Source: CANMXU01 sp052030545
GTDB lineage: Bacteria; Pseudomonadota; Gammaproteobacteria; Enterobacterales; Alteromonadaceae
Assembly: GCF_052030545.1 (NCBI RefSeq)
Contig: NZ_JBPDIH010000020.1
Coordinates: 1 to 5,345 of the forward strand
DNA: 5,345 nucleotides
Direction of reading: 5' to 3'
Within the stretch, counting starts at the first letter, position 1, and each line of letters opens with the position of its first letter. Shown one piece after another: positions 1-5,345 of the stretch. The notes beneath the pieces were generated by a model. That model ran no database searches and was not told the origin of the DNA. It saw nothing but the letters and a program-made list of their open reading frames with translations. The position numbers and the translations under genes were made by a program.

Positions 1-4
1 ATTG

Positions 5-48
5 TATGCAAATAACATCTGAAAGGGAATTTATCAGGATATGCAAAT
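5..48. repeat. 9-base direct repeat TATGCAAAT upstream of and at the first gene start
   Basis: TATGCAAAT occurs at 5-13 and again at 40-48, where it includes the ATG of the first gene; the copies are 35 bases apart, start to start. A repeat this long within about 50 bases is unusual even in AT-rich DNA. Its place at the front of the replication block would suit a binding site for a regulator, but no cognate regulator is visible and the upstream region is cut off. It may also be chance. Confidence 0.3.
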
Positions 49-235
49 TTATTACGACGATGAAGGGCAAATGGGAGTGAATGTTACTTATCACCTAAAC
101 GGTGAAAAGCATCACGACTATTTTTCATCTATGTATAAATTTAATTCGTGGATTAATTACGAGTGTTTAGGTGCTGAAGTTATAGAAGTAACTAACGAAA
201 ATTATCCATCACTTTGTGAGCAAGGATTGTTGTAA
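41..235 (+). CDS. small hypothetical protein, first gene of the replication block
   Basis: A 64-aa protein that I do not recognise. It is acidic and rich in Tyr, Asn and His, with no signal peptide or membrane segment, so it is probably cytoplasmic. The end of the chain (LGAEVIEV, residues 43-50) looks like a short beta strand. ATG 41 is the first start after an in-frame stop at 20-22. Its Shine-Dalgarno is poorly placed: AAAGGG at 22-27 is 13 bases away and AGGA at 36-39 only one base away. An alternative start is the in-frame ATG at 71 with GAAGGG at 62-67. Its stop overlaps the Rep start (TAATG, 233-237), so the two are probably translationally coupled. By position it could modulate Rep expression or act in early replication; this is inference only. 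Confidence 0.72.
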   Translation: MQIYYDDEGQMGVNVTYHLNGEKHHDYFSSMYKFNSWINYECLGAEVIEVTNENYPSLCEQGLL

Positions 236-1431
236 TGGATACTCGCAAGGTTTACACGGAAAGTGAACAATTCGACCAAGAATTCCTACAGAGTTTTCAG
301 GAACTCGATTCTGGTTATGAGTTGGCAGAACGTTTAATCAATAAGCGTATTGTTGCCAAAAAAGAAAGCGTCACAATTGACCATTTAGGTTTTACTTTTC
401 CACTTTCATCTTTGCGTCATTGCCATAAAGCGGGTTTTGCAGGTTTTACCTCTAAGTCACAGCCTTACTTTCCGTTACCACCAAAAGTAGATGTTTTAGA
501 GGGTAAAGATGCGGAAGAAATACAAGCTCATTTGCTACATGTTAAATCTCAGTTAGCAGAATTCTATGTTGAAACATTGAAAGTATTTGTTGACCACGTT
601 TTAGGTTTTTCTGTTGAAGCTCCACGCGGTAAAGGTTTTCACGGTTATAAAGATTCAATGACAATGCGTTCTTCAAATGGTGTTGAAGTTGGTTTCATTG
701 GTATTGGTGGTCAGAACGATACTGCATATTTTCAAATTACTGGTCAGGGCTGCAAGCATCTATTTAGTAAGTCATCACCTTTTAGAATTCATCATTGGTT
801 GCATACCGTTTTAGGCATTACCCATTTATCTCGCATAGATTTAGCAAGCGACGATTATGACGGTAATTTCGATTGTGATTATGCTGAAACTGCTTATTTG
901 GATGGTGCTTTTAGGACAGGCAAGGGCGGCAAAATGCCAGTAATCAAACCTTGTCATGAATATGTTTATAACGAAAAAAGACAAAAGGTTTTTGACGTTG
1001 AAATGATTGCAATCGGTAAACGCACAAGTCCTGTTTATTGGCGCATTTATAACAAAAAATTAGAGCAAGGTTTAGACGATGAGAACCTGTCTTGGTATCG
1101 CAATGAAGTAGAGCTCAAAAAATGGAATGTTGATTGTTTACTTGATGTTGATGCCGCTTTTGCAGGTATTTGCGCCTTTGCTCAATCGATGGAAAAAACA
1201 CAAGGTATTCGCACAAAGTCTATGACTAAAGCAAAGGTTGCTTGTCTGGACGTTGCTTCCAGAGTTAAGTGGTTTCGTCATTCAGCAGGTAAAGCGCTTG
1301 GTGATATTTTAGAAGCTTTCGAAGGTGATTTAGAAAAAGCTTTCGGCTTATTACTGCCCGATGATACAGGGCAAAAACTAGGCATTCCGCCAACGTATCA
1401 AAAACTAATTAATCATGTAACGGAGATATAA
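235..1431 (+). CDS. phage replication initiation protein (RstA-like, Rep_trans type)
   Basis: A 398-aa cytoplasmic protein expected to nick the phage plus strand and start rolling-circle replication, the role of M13 pII and CTXphi RstA. Visible features fit the phage/plasmid replication initiation factor family: a DHLGFTFPL segment (49-57), GKGFHGY (132-138), RIDLASDD (200-207) with the acidic residues typical of the metal-binding strand, PVYWRIYNKK (266-275) and YRNEVELKKW (288-297). The last two resemble the conserved 'R-Y-K' and 'R-E-L' blocks of the family. Tyr272 is a candidate nicking residue, but I cannot prove which Tyr is catalytic. Length is normal for RstA-like proteins. ATG 235 overlaps the stop of the preceding gene, so translation is likely coupled. 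No frameshift or internal stop is seen. The family is clear; the exact subfamily is less certain. Confidence 0.92.
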   Translation: MDTRKVYTESEQFDQEFLQSFQELDSGYELAERLINKRIVAKKESVTIDHLGFTFPLSSLRHCHKAGFAGFTSKSQPYFPLPPKVDVLEGKDAEEIQAHLLHVKSQLAEFYVETLKVFVDHVLGFSVEAPRGKGFHGYKDSMTMRSSNGVEVGFIGIGGQNDTAYFQITGQGCKHLFSKSSPFRIHHWLHTVLGITHLSRIDLASDDYDGNFDCDYAETAYLDGAFRTGKGGKMPVIKPCHEYVYNEKRQKVFDVEMIAIGKRTSPVYWRIYNKKLEQGLDDENLSWYRNEVELKKWNVDCLLDVDAAFAGICAFAQSMEKTQGIRTKSMTKAKVACLDVASRVKWFRHSAGKALGDILEAFEGDLEKAFGLLLPDDTGQKLGIPPTYQKLINHVTEI

Positions 1432-1433
1432 CG

Positions 1434-1784
1434 ATGTCTAACAAAATTATTTTATGTGGCTTACAAATTACTAGCTTTCCTGAAAGCAAAGACCCATCAG
1501 CTGAAAAAGCTGAATTACTTATGCTTTACCCAATGGAAAATGTAAATGCACCAAAATTCAAACGCAAGGCTGTAGGCCAGTCAACCGAAACACCTTTTGG
1601 TAAGAGTTCGCTTAACATTAACACTCATTACGCACATAAATTAATTGATACCGGGGCTTTTGTTTCGAACAAGGAATATGAGTTGGTCGTTGGTTTCAAT
1701 ACCGATACTTTTGAAAATGAAATATCGGCTATTACACCAGTTGACCAGCAAGTCAAAAAACACTTTGATGAATGCATGAAGTAA
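1434..1784 (+). CDS. putative ssDNA-binding protein (gene V position)
   Basis: A 116-aa cytoplasmic protein with no signal peptide or membrane helix. It lies 2 bases after Rep, with GGAG at 1422-1425 and an 8-base spacer to ATG 1434. In Ff-type phages this slot holds the helix-destabilising protein pV, which coats new plus strands, stops their conversion to duplex and is displaced during extrusion. Alternating strand-like stretches (KIILCGLQIT 4-13, ELLMLYP 27-33, EYELVVGF 81-88) and the basic patch KFKRK (41-45) suit a small beta-barrel nucleic-acid binder. The sequence is not visibly like M13 pV (87 aa). It resembles the roughly 115-residue uncharacterised proteins (DUF1293 type) that I recall from Vibrio filamentous phages, a recollection I cannot check. 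The function rests mainly on gene order. Confidence 0.75.
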   Translation: MSNKIILCGLQITSFPESKDPSAEKAELLMLYPMENVNAPKFKRKAVGQSTETPFGKSSLNINTHYAHKLIDTGAFVSNKEYELVVGFNTDTFENEISAITPVDQQVKKHFDECMK

Positions 1785-1794
1785 GGTTTTTGTC

Positions 1795-1857
1795 ATGGAC
1801 GACTTTAATAAAAAACTAGATTCAGCTTGGTTTATTTTAAAAAGGAAAAACAAGTAA
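1795..1857 (+). CDS. 20-aa candidate peptide (MDDFNKKLDSAWFILKRKNK)
   Basis: A very short open frame between the gene V-position gene and the pVII-like gene. Its leader GGTTTTTGTCATGG (1785-1798) differs by one base from the leader of the pVI-like gene (4111-4124), which supports real initiation at ATG 1795. Its stop overlaps the next start (TAATG, 1855-1859). The peptide has an acidic front, a short hydrophobic patch (AWFIL, 11-15) and a basic tail; it is too short for a normal membrane span and has no known homologue that I recognise. It may be a true mini-protein, or a translated leader that couples ssDNA-binding-protein translation to the pVII-like gene. Only the second role follows directly from the arrangement. 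Confidence 0.45.
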   Translation: MDDFNKKLDSAWFILKRKNK

Positions 1858-1955
1858 TGACTGATGCTCAATTCGATTTATTAATTCAAATAATCGTTAT
1901 CGGGTTAATGGTTTTTTCTTTTTACTCTGGCTTTAAATCAGGTGTTCAAAAATGA
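1857..1955 (+). CDS. pVII-like minor coat protein (32 aa)
   Basis: A 32-aa single-helix membrane protein: short acidic front (TDAQFD), hydrophobic segment at about residues 8-23, then a tail with Gly25, Gly29 and C-terminal Gln-Lys. Compared from memory with M13 pVII (33 aa), residues 4-32 align without gaps over 29 positions with about 9 identities, including A-x-F-D at the start, two glycines and the terminal Q followed by a basic residue. In Ff phages pVII and pIX sit at the virion end that emerges first and take part in recognising the packaging signal. The AGGA at 1843-1846 lies 10 bases before ATG 1857, inside the preceding mini-ORF. It overlaps that ORF by one base and the next gene by four (ATGA, 1952-1955). 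Position and topology both support the call. Confidence 0.75.
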   Translation: MTDAQFDLLIQIIVIGLMVFSFYSGFKSGVQK

Positions 1956-2077
1956 TTGATCCAACTGTTTCCTCTGTAATTGGTAGTTGTCTTTTTATTT
2001 GGCTTACTGGTTACGGAATAGGAAAAACATGGTCTTTTTTAGAGACTATTTTCAAAAAAGCTACTGGAACATATTAG
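1952..2077 (+). CDS. pIX-like minor coat protein (41 aa)
   Basis: A 41-aa protein with one hydrophobic segment at about residues 7-21 (VSSVIGSCLFIWLTG), followed by GYGIGKTW and an amphipathic tail ending FKKATGTY. The uncharged front and basic C-terminal half predict an inner-membrane protein with its tail in the cytoplasm, as for M13 pIX, which has a comparable aromatic/glycine motif after its helix. It fills the gene IX slot, directly after pVII and before the major coat gene. ATG 1952 overlaps the previous stop (ATGA); CAGGTG at 1939-1944 provides a weak Shine-Dalgarno. Sequence likeness to M13 pIX is slight, so the call rests on position, size and topology. It would cap the leading end of the virion together with the pVII-like protein. 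Confidence 0.7.
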   Translation: MIDPTVSSVIGSCLFIWLTGYGIGKTWSFLETIFKKATGTY

Positions 2078-2115
2078 TTCTCAGGGCATAACTTTAAACT
2101 TACAAGGGTTTTATT

Positions 2116-2358
2116 ATGAATACATTACGTTCTTGGCGTGGAAAAACTATTGCTGTTGTTGGTACTGGTGCAACTGTCGTTGCAGGTTCTGCAAATGCTG
2201 CTTTAGACGGTACTGCTGTAACAGCTTTAGAGACTGAAGTTTTAGCCGATGTTGCTACTGCTTCTGGTGCGGGCTTCACTGTTTTTACAGTAGTTATTGC
2301 GACTAGTGTTGGATTTGCCTTATTAAGCAAGTTCATTAACAAAGGCGCTAACGGCTAA
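2116..2358 (+). CDS. major coat protein precursor (pVIII-like)
   Basis: An 80-aa precursor of the protein that forms the virion tube. Layout: basic front (R5, R8, K10), hydrophobic signal core (about 11-24), and a signal peptidase site after Ala28 (motif ANA at 26-28). The predicted mature protein is 52 aa, against 50 for M13. The mature chain has an acidic N-terminal amphipathic part (D31, E39, E41, D45), a membrane-spanning helix with small residues (about 53-70), and a basic C-terminus (K72, K76) that would face the DNA inside the virion. This acidic-hydrophobic-basic pattern is diagnostic for inovirus major coat proteins. The AAGGG at 2104-2108 lies 7 bases before ATG 2116. A hairpin terminator follows at once, which would keep this abundant transcript separate from the adhesin gene. 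Confidence 0.93.
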   Translation: MNTLRSWRGKTIAVVGTGATVVAGSANAALDGTAVTALETEVLADVATASGAGFTVFTVVIATSVGFALLSKFINKGANG

Positions 2359-2370
2359 TAGTTAATATTT

Positions 2371-2431
2371 AATTAAAAGCGTGTAGGTCAGTGCGCGGCC
2401 TTGTGTCCGTACGACCTATGCGATTTTAATT
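2371..2431. terminator. long hairpin terminator between major coat and pIII-like genes
   Basis: This is an imperfect hairpin of about 23 pairs. AATTAAAA (2371-2378) pairs fully with TTTTAATT (2424-2431). After one G/A mismatch, 2380-2389 pairs with 2413-2422 (10 pairs, two G-U). After a bulged A2390, 2391-2395 pairs with 2408-2412 (one G-U). The loop is 12 bases (2396-2407). The A arm before and the T arm after a GC-richer stem make it a plausible rho-independent terminator on either strand. It lies 13 bases after the major coat stop, where Ff phages carry their central terminator between genes VIII and III. It is the most GC-rich and most structured non-coding part of the window. In ssDNA it could also serve as a packaging or complementary-strand origin hairpin; this is not shown. 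Confidence 0.75.
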
Positions 2432-2449
2432 TTATATAAGTGAGGCTCT

Positions 2450-4108
2450 ATGCTTGTTTCATTATTTAATTTATTACTAAAATCTCCTTTATTTTCATTA
2501 ATTTTTTCCATCACATTAATTTTTTTATCTGCTTCTGCTTTTTCTGCAAACTACAATAATTTCAAACCTCTTAACAATAAACTTGGTCGCTATGCTCCTA
2601 CGCCATATTCACAGGCAACTATGCGTGGTGCAGTTCTTGTTAATGATTCAAAATTTGCTATTGCTCGAATAAATCCAAAATCAGCGCTTGCATTAGGTCG
2701 TCAGTTAGCTACAAGGCACCCTTTAGCTATGGCTGGTATGGCTGCACTTACTTATTATCAGGATGATGATTTTAATTGGATGGAGGAACCCGAATTAAGT
2801 GGTGAACCACCATCATATCAACCTAAAAGTGATTTACAGTCTGTAGTTGTACGTAGTTACGGAGATAAAATTCCGCCATTGAAGGAAGTATCGTTAGTGT
2901 TAACCGATAACCCTTGTGGTGATTTTTTTGGTAACTTACCAATTCCACATTATACTGCTGATTTTGTTGATTATTCATACATTAAGCAAGATGGTGATTT
3001 GACTTATGATATCACTTGTACTTATCAGGATATCGAATATAAATTTAATCCGGATACTGGAGGCCATGATATTGAGGAAGTTCATGGCGTCCTTGTTAAA
3101 GAAGCATGGATTCATTATGAGGACCAAGATATTCTAACTTGTCCACCTGATAATAACTCAAGTGCAACATATCCTAATATTGATGATGATGGAGAAACTG
3201 TATCTTGTTCTGACCCTTCCGTTATTGATAAGTATTTACCAAAACCCATTGATTTAGACAGCGCCTCAGCTAAATATGCAGATGATTATTTAACACAATG
3301 GCATAATGAGTCGATTAACGAGTTAAAGGGGTGGGAACCTTATACAAAATCAACAGGTGAAATCGAACCTGAATATATCGAGTCTTATAATCAGCCAGGG
3401 GTTAGTGAAACCTTTAATGAATACTTAAAACATGTTGCTTCTGGTAACTATCAAACGTCAGACCCTAACGCACCAAATTATGTTCCTGCCGATATGGTTG
3501 TTCCAACACAAGTCGCTATTTCTGCTGCTACTAATGGCGAATCATTTGTTGACCCGACTACATCCGAAGTTAAAAACCCTGAAACCATAACCGATGGTGC
3601 TGCTACTAAAGCTCCTGCGCCTGATGGTTCAGCCGCCAACCCATTTCATGTTACTGGTGGCGGAGGTGGCGGAGCTGTTCAAGTTGAAGTTGTTATTCCT
3701 GAAGATGACACTATTTCGCAGACTGAATATGAAGAATCAAACGCTAAATTCTTTCAACAATTTGCTAATGCTGCGGTAAACACACAAGCTGAAACTGATG
3801 GTATGTTGCAAACTGCTGTCGATGGTGACGGGGCATTTATTGATTCATTAACACCTGATGTTGTTGACGCGTCCGGCTTGCCTGATTTCCCTGTTATTGC
3901 AGACTTATGGTCTGTTCCTACTGGTGCTTGTGTTCCTTACACTTCCGAGGCATCGATAGCAGGTAATATGAGAATTATTACTTATGACAAACATTGTCCA
4001 ACATACAATGCTGTTGTTCATCCTTTGTTGGTTTGGTTTTTGTATATTTCAACTGCTTTGTACGTTATTCATTTAGCAGGCAGAACGTTTAAATCCACAG
4101 TCAGTTAA
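2450..4108 (+). CDS. pIII-type minor coat / host-adhesion protein (TspB-like)
   Basis: A 552-aa exported protein in the gene III slot, expected to sit at the virion tip, bind the host receptor (pilus and/or Tol proteins) and release the finished virion from the membrane. Features: signal peptide (hydrophobic about 4-29, cleavage after Ala30 or Ala33); an Ala/Leu-rich segment (about 78-102) ending in an acidic DDDFNWMEEPE patch, as I recall from TspB-like inovirus proteins; a large acidic receptor domain with C156, C190, C231 and C253; a low-complexity Pro/Ala/Thr stretch (about 365-400) ending in six glycines (403-408); a C-terminal domain with C494 and C516; and a membrane anchor (about 522-541) followed by a short basic tail. 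The cysteine count allows two N-domain disulfides and one C-domain disulfide. GTGAGG at 2440-2445 precedes ATG 2450. The role is secure by layout; the receptor is unknown. Confidence 0.88.
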   Translation: MLVSLFNLLLKSPLFSLIFSITLIFLSASAFSANYNNFKPLNNKLGRYAPTPYSQATMRGAVLVNDSKFAIARINPKSALALGRQLATRHPLAMAGMAALTYYQDDDFNWMEEPELSGEPPSYQPKSDLQSVVVRSYGDKIPPLKEVSLVLTDNPCGDFFGNLPIPHYTADFVDYSYIKQDGDLTYDITCTYQDIEYKFNPDTGGHDIEEVHGVLVKEAWIHYEDQDILTCPPDNNSSATYPNIDDDGETVSCSDPSVIDKYLPKPIDLDSASAKYADDYLTQWHNESINELKGWEPYTKSTGEIEPEYIESYNQPGVSETFNEYLKHVASGNYQTSDPNAPNYVPADMVVPTQVAISAATNGESFVDPTTSEVKNPETITDGAATKAPAPDGSAANPFHVTGGGGGGAVQVEVVIPEDDTISQTEYEESNAKFFQQFANAAVNTQAETDGMLQTAVDGDGAFIDSLTPDVVDASGLPDFPVIADLWSVPTGACVPYTSEASIAGNMRIITYDKHCPTYNAVVHPLLVWFLYISTALYVIHLAGRTFKSTVS

Positions 4109-4120
4109 TAGGTTTTTGTT

Positions 4121-4441
4121 ATGGGTGTTATCGTTACTTTTTTTACAACAATGTTTTCTGGTGTCACAGGTTTAATTGGTCTTTTCTTAGCTAGAAAAGC
4201 AACTTTTTCACTCGCTTACATCGGTATTTATATTGTTTTGTCTGGTTTGTTTATAGCAACAATTTCCTCTTTGCTTGGTGGCATTAGTGCGTCAGCTCCG
4301 TCTAATAGTTTGCTGTCTGCCGGACTTTCTTTATTGCCAAGTAATGCGGCTCAATGTGTTGGTGTTATATCAGCAGCTCATGTGGCTAGTTATATTTTTG
4401 TTATGAAGAACAAGTTATTAAATTTAAAAGTTAAGGCGTAA
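4121..4441 (+). CDS. pVI-like minor coat protein
   Basis: A 106-aa hydrophobic protein with three predicted membrane helices (about 5-23, 32-54 and 78-95) and a basic C-terminus (KNKLLNLKVKA). Size, helix count and place between the pIII-type and Zot genes match the pVI class, which together with pIII closes the trailing end of the virion and frees it from the inner membrane. The stretch LPSNAAQCVGVISAAHVASY (72-91) resembles the conserved end of inovirus pVI-like families (DUF5455/DUF2523 type, from memory). A short Shine-Dalgarno (ATAGG, 4108-4112) precedes ATG 4121. The gene starts 12 bases after the pIII-type stop and ends 2 bases before the Zot start, so the three are surely co-transcribed. 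Confidence 0.85.
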   Translation: MGVIVTFFTTMFSGVTGLIGLFLARKATFSLAYIGIYIVLSGLFIATISSLLGGISASAPSNSLLSAGLSLLPSNAAQCVGVISAAHVASYIFVMKNKLLNLKVKA

Positions 4442-4443
4442 TT

Positions 4444-5345
4444 ATGGCGGCATTTTTTGAGGGTTCGCGCGGCTCTGGCAAATCTAAATATTCTGTTGAA
4501 CGTATGCAAAATAGGCTGAAATCAGGTAGGGCGGTTGCTACTAATTTAGATTTATTTCTTGATGAACTTTGGCCAGAAAATCCCAAGGCACATTACACTA
4601 GATTGCCTGATTTTCCACGTTCATCTGATTTACTTTTGCTTGGTAAAGCTTATCCAGAGCTTGATTATGATGACCCTACAACTTACGACGATAAGAAATT
4701 TGGCTGTGTTGTTTTAGATGAACTCTTAACATCGTTTAACTCTAGAAACTGGAACGACCCAGACAGAATAGAAGTAGTTAATTGGATTGTTCAGTCTCGT
4801 AAACATGGTTGGGATTTATGTTTAATTGGTCAGTCGATTGATGCTATCGATAAACAGATTAAAGAAACCGTTATTGATGAACTTTATAGTTTCCGTTCAT
4901 CATTAAATTTGTTCCCTGGTCTTTTTTGGAAAATGCTAATAGCTCCTTGGTTTAATAAGTTAGTGCCTAAGTTTCATATGTGTACTAAGTACGATGGTAG
5001 AAAAAAAGATAAAAAACAAAAGATAGGCGGTGACCATTTTAGGCGTAATGACTTACACAAATGCTATAAAACAGGTCAGCAATTTAAAAAAGATGTGAAA
5101 ATTGTTGTTTCTGATAATGGCAAAAAACCTAAAGAAATTGATTTAAGGGCGACTTATACGGTTTTGCATCCTCATTACTTTGGCGCTCCTAAGCAAGATG
5201 AATTTAAAAAGGTTGCTGGCACTAAGGAAGAACCTAAAAAAATAGTCAAACAAGACAGTTCAATTATGCTTTTTGGAATATTGCTTTTTGCATTTTGTGG
5301 TTACTATTTCATTAATAATTGGTCGACTCAACAACAGGCCATGAA
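4444..5345 (+). CDS. zot: Zot/pI-like phage assembly ATPase, cut by window end
   Basis: The first 300 codons of a zonular-occludens-toxin (Zot)/pI family protein, the inner-membrane ATPase that drives extrusion of the phage through a secretin. The reading frame is open from ATG 4444 to the last base, with no stop. Seen: Walker A GSRGSGKS (7-14), Walker B CVVLDEL (88-94), the family block QSRKHGWDLCLIGQS (117-131), a Lys-rich cytoplasmic region (186-270) and one membrane segment (about 273-290) followed by the start of a periplasmic tail. This order (cytoplasmic ATPase, helix, periplasmic part) is the pI/Zot plan. The AAGG at 4433-4436 is 7 bases before the start. Any toxin-like activity of the periplasmic tail cannot be judged because that part is outside the window. 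Confidence 0.95.
   Translation, partial: MAAFFEGSRGSGKSKYSVERMQNRLKSGRAVATNLDLFLDELWPENPKAHYTRLPDFPRSSDLLLLGKAYPELDYDDPTTYDDKKFGCVVLDELLTSFNSRNWNDPDRIEVVNWIVQSRKHGWDLCLIGQSIDAIDKQIKETVIDELYSFRSSLNLFPGLFWKMLIAPWFNKLVPKFHMCTKYDGRKKDKKQKIGGDHFRRNDLHKCYKTGQQFKKDVKIVVSDNGKKPKEIDLRATYTVLHPHYFGAPKQDEFKKVAGTKEEPKKIVKQDSSIMLFGILLFAFCGYYFINNWSTQQQAM

Noticed and set aside
3..80. Open frame crossing the window start, with ATG at 6
   Set aside because: At most 24 codons from ATG 6, it overlaps the better-supported 64-aa gene. It could be the tail of an upstream gene but cannot be judged from so little sequence.
1189..1431. Internal start in Rep giving a pX-like protein (Met319 or Met330)
   Set aside because: M13 makes pX from inside gene II, but neither ATG here has a properly spaced Shine-Dalgarno, so there is nothing to support it.
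1641..1871. 76-aa minus-strand open frame
   Set aside because: It lies opposite the gene V-position gene and the mini-ORFs, has no plausible ribosome site, and its translation looks like a shadow. All other genes are on the + strand.
2049..2092. Promoter for the major coat gene (TTTCAA with TATTAG, or TGGAAC with CATAAC)
   Set aside because: A strong promoter is expected here, but each candidate box matches only three or four of six consensus bases, no better than chance in AT-rich DNA.
2100..2342. 80-aa minus-strand open frame
   Set aside because: It is the antisense image of the major coat gene, kept open by its repetitive Ala/Val/Thr codons. The + strand has the signal peptide and coat pattern.
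2390..2430. Possible dif-like attP (AGTGCGC followed by AT-rich sequence)
   Set aside because: Only the first seven bases match a XerC arm; the rest of that arm and the XerD arm (TTATGTTAAAT-like) at the right spacing are missing.
2433..2438. TATATA as a -10 box for the pIII-type gene
   Set aside because: No -35 box at proper spacing, and the transcript would begin at about the ribosome site, too close to the start codon.
3594..3779. 61-aa + strand open frame inside the pIII-type gene
   Set aside because: It is out of frame within a clear gene and Leu/Met-rich as expected for a shifted T-rich frame, with no sign of its own start site.

Overview
The window reads as most of the core genome of a filamentous phage (Inoviridae), either free or as a prophage. 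All real genes are on the + strand and tightly packed. The order is the classical Ff (M13/fd) order: replication initiator, ssDNA-binding-protein position, pVII-like and pIX-like small coat proteins, major coat protein pVIII, a strong hairpin terminator, the large adhesion protein pIII, pVI, then the pI/Zot assembly ATPase. The composition is AT-rich with many T-ending codons. The Rep is of the RstA / phage replication-initiation-factor type rather than an M13 pII, and the pIII position holds a TspB-like protein. Together these suggest a phage of a marine gammaproteobacterium (Vibrio, Shewanella or Pseudoalteromonas type). The host assignment is inference.

Replication block (41-1784): a 64-aa protein of unknown function overlaps by one base the 398-aa Rep, which would start rolling-circle replication. 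Rep is followed after 2 bases by a 116-aa protein in the gene V position, probably the protein that coats the ssDNA. A 9-base direct repeat lies at the very start of the window.

Small virion-protein block (1795-2358): three mini-genes that gene callers usually miss run in a translationally coupled chain. They encode a 20-aa peptide, a 32-aa pVII-like protein and a 41-aa pIX-like protein. The 80-aa major coat precursor follows, with a clear signal peptide and a mature form of about 52 aa. A long imperfect hairpin flanked by complementary A/T arms (2371-2431) ends the block, at the same place as the Ff terminator between genes VIII and III.

Adhesion and assembly block (2450-5345): a 552-aa pIII-type protein has a signal peptide, six cysteines, a glycine run and a C-terminal membrane anchor. 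It is followed by a 106-aa three-helix pVI-like protein and the first 300 codons of a Zot/pI ATPase with Walker A and B motifs and a membrane segment. The last gene runs off the window edge.

In the assumed life cycle, Rep and the ssDNA-binding protein make and coat the circular ssDNA. Zot with a secretin (not in the window) extrudes it while pVIII is added along its length. pVII/pIX and pIII/pVI cap the two ends. No integrase, repressor, toxin, tRNA, CRISPR array or insertion sequence is seen, and no stretch over about 100 bases lacks a gene.
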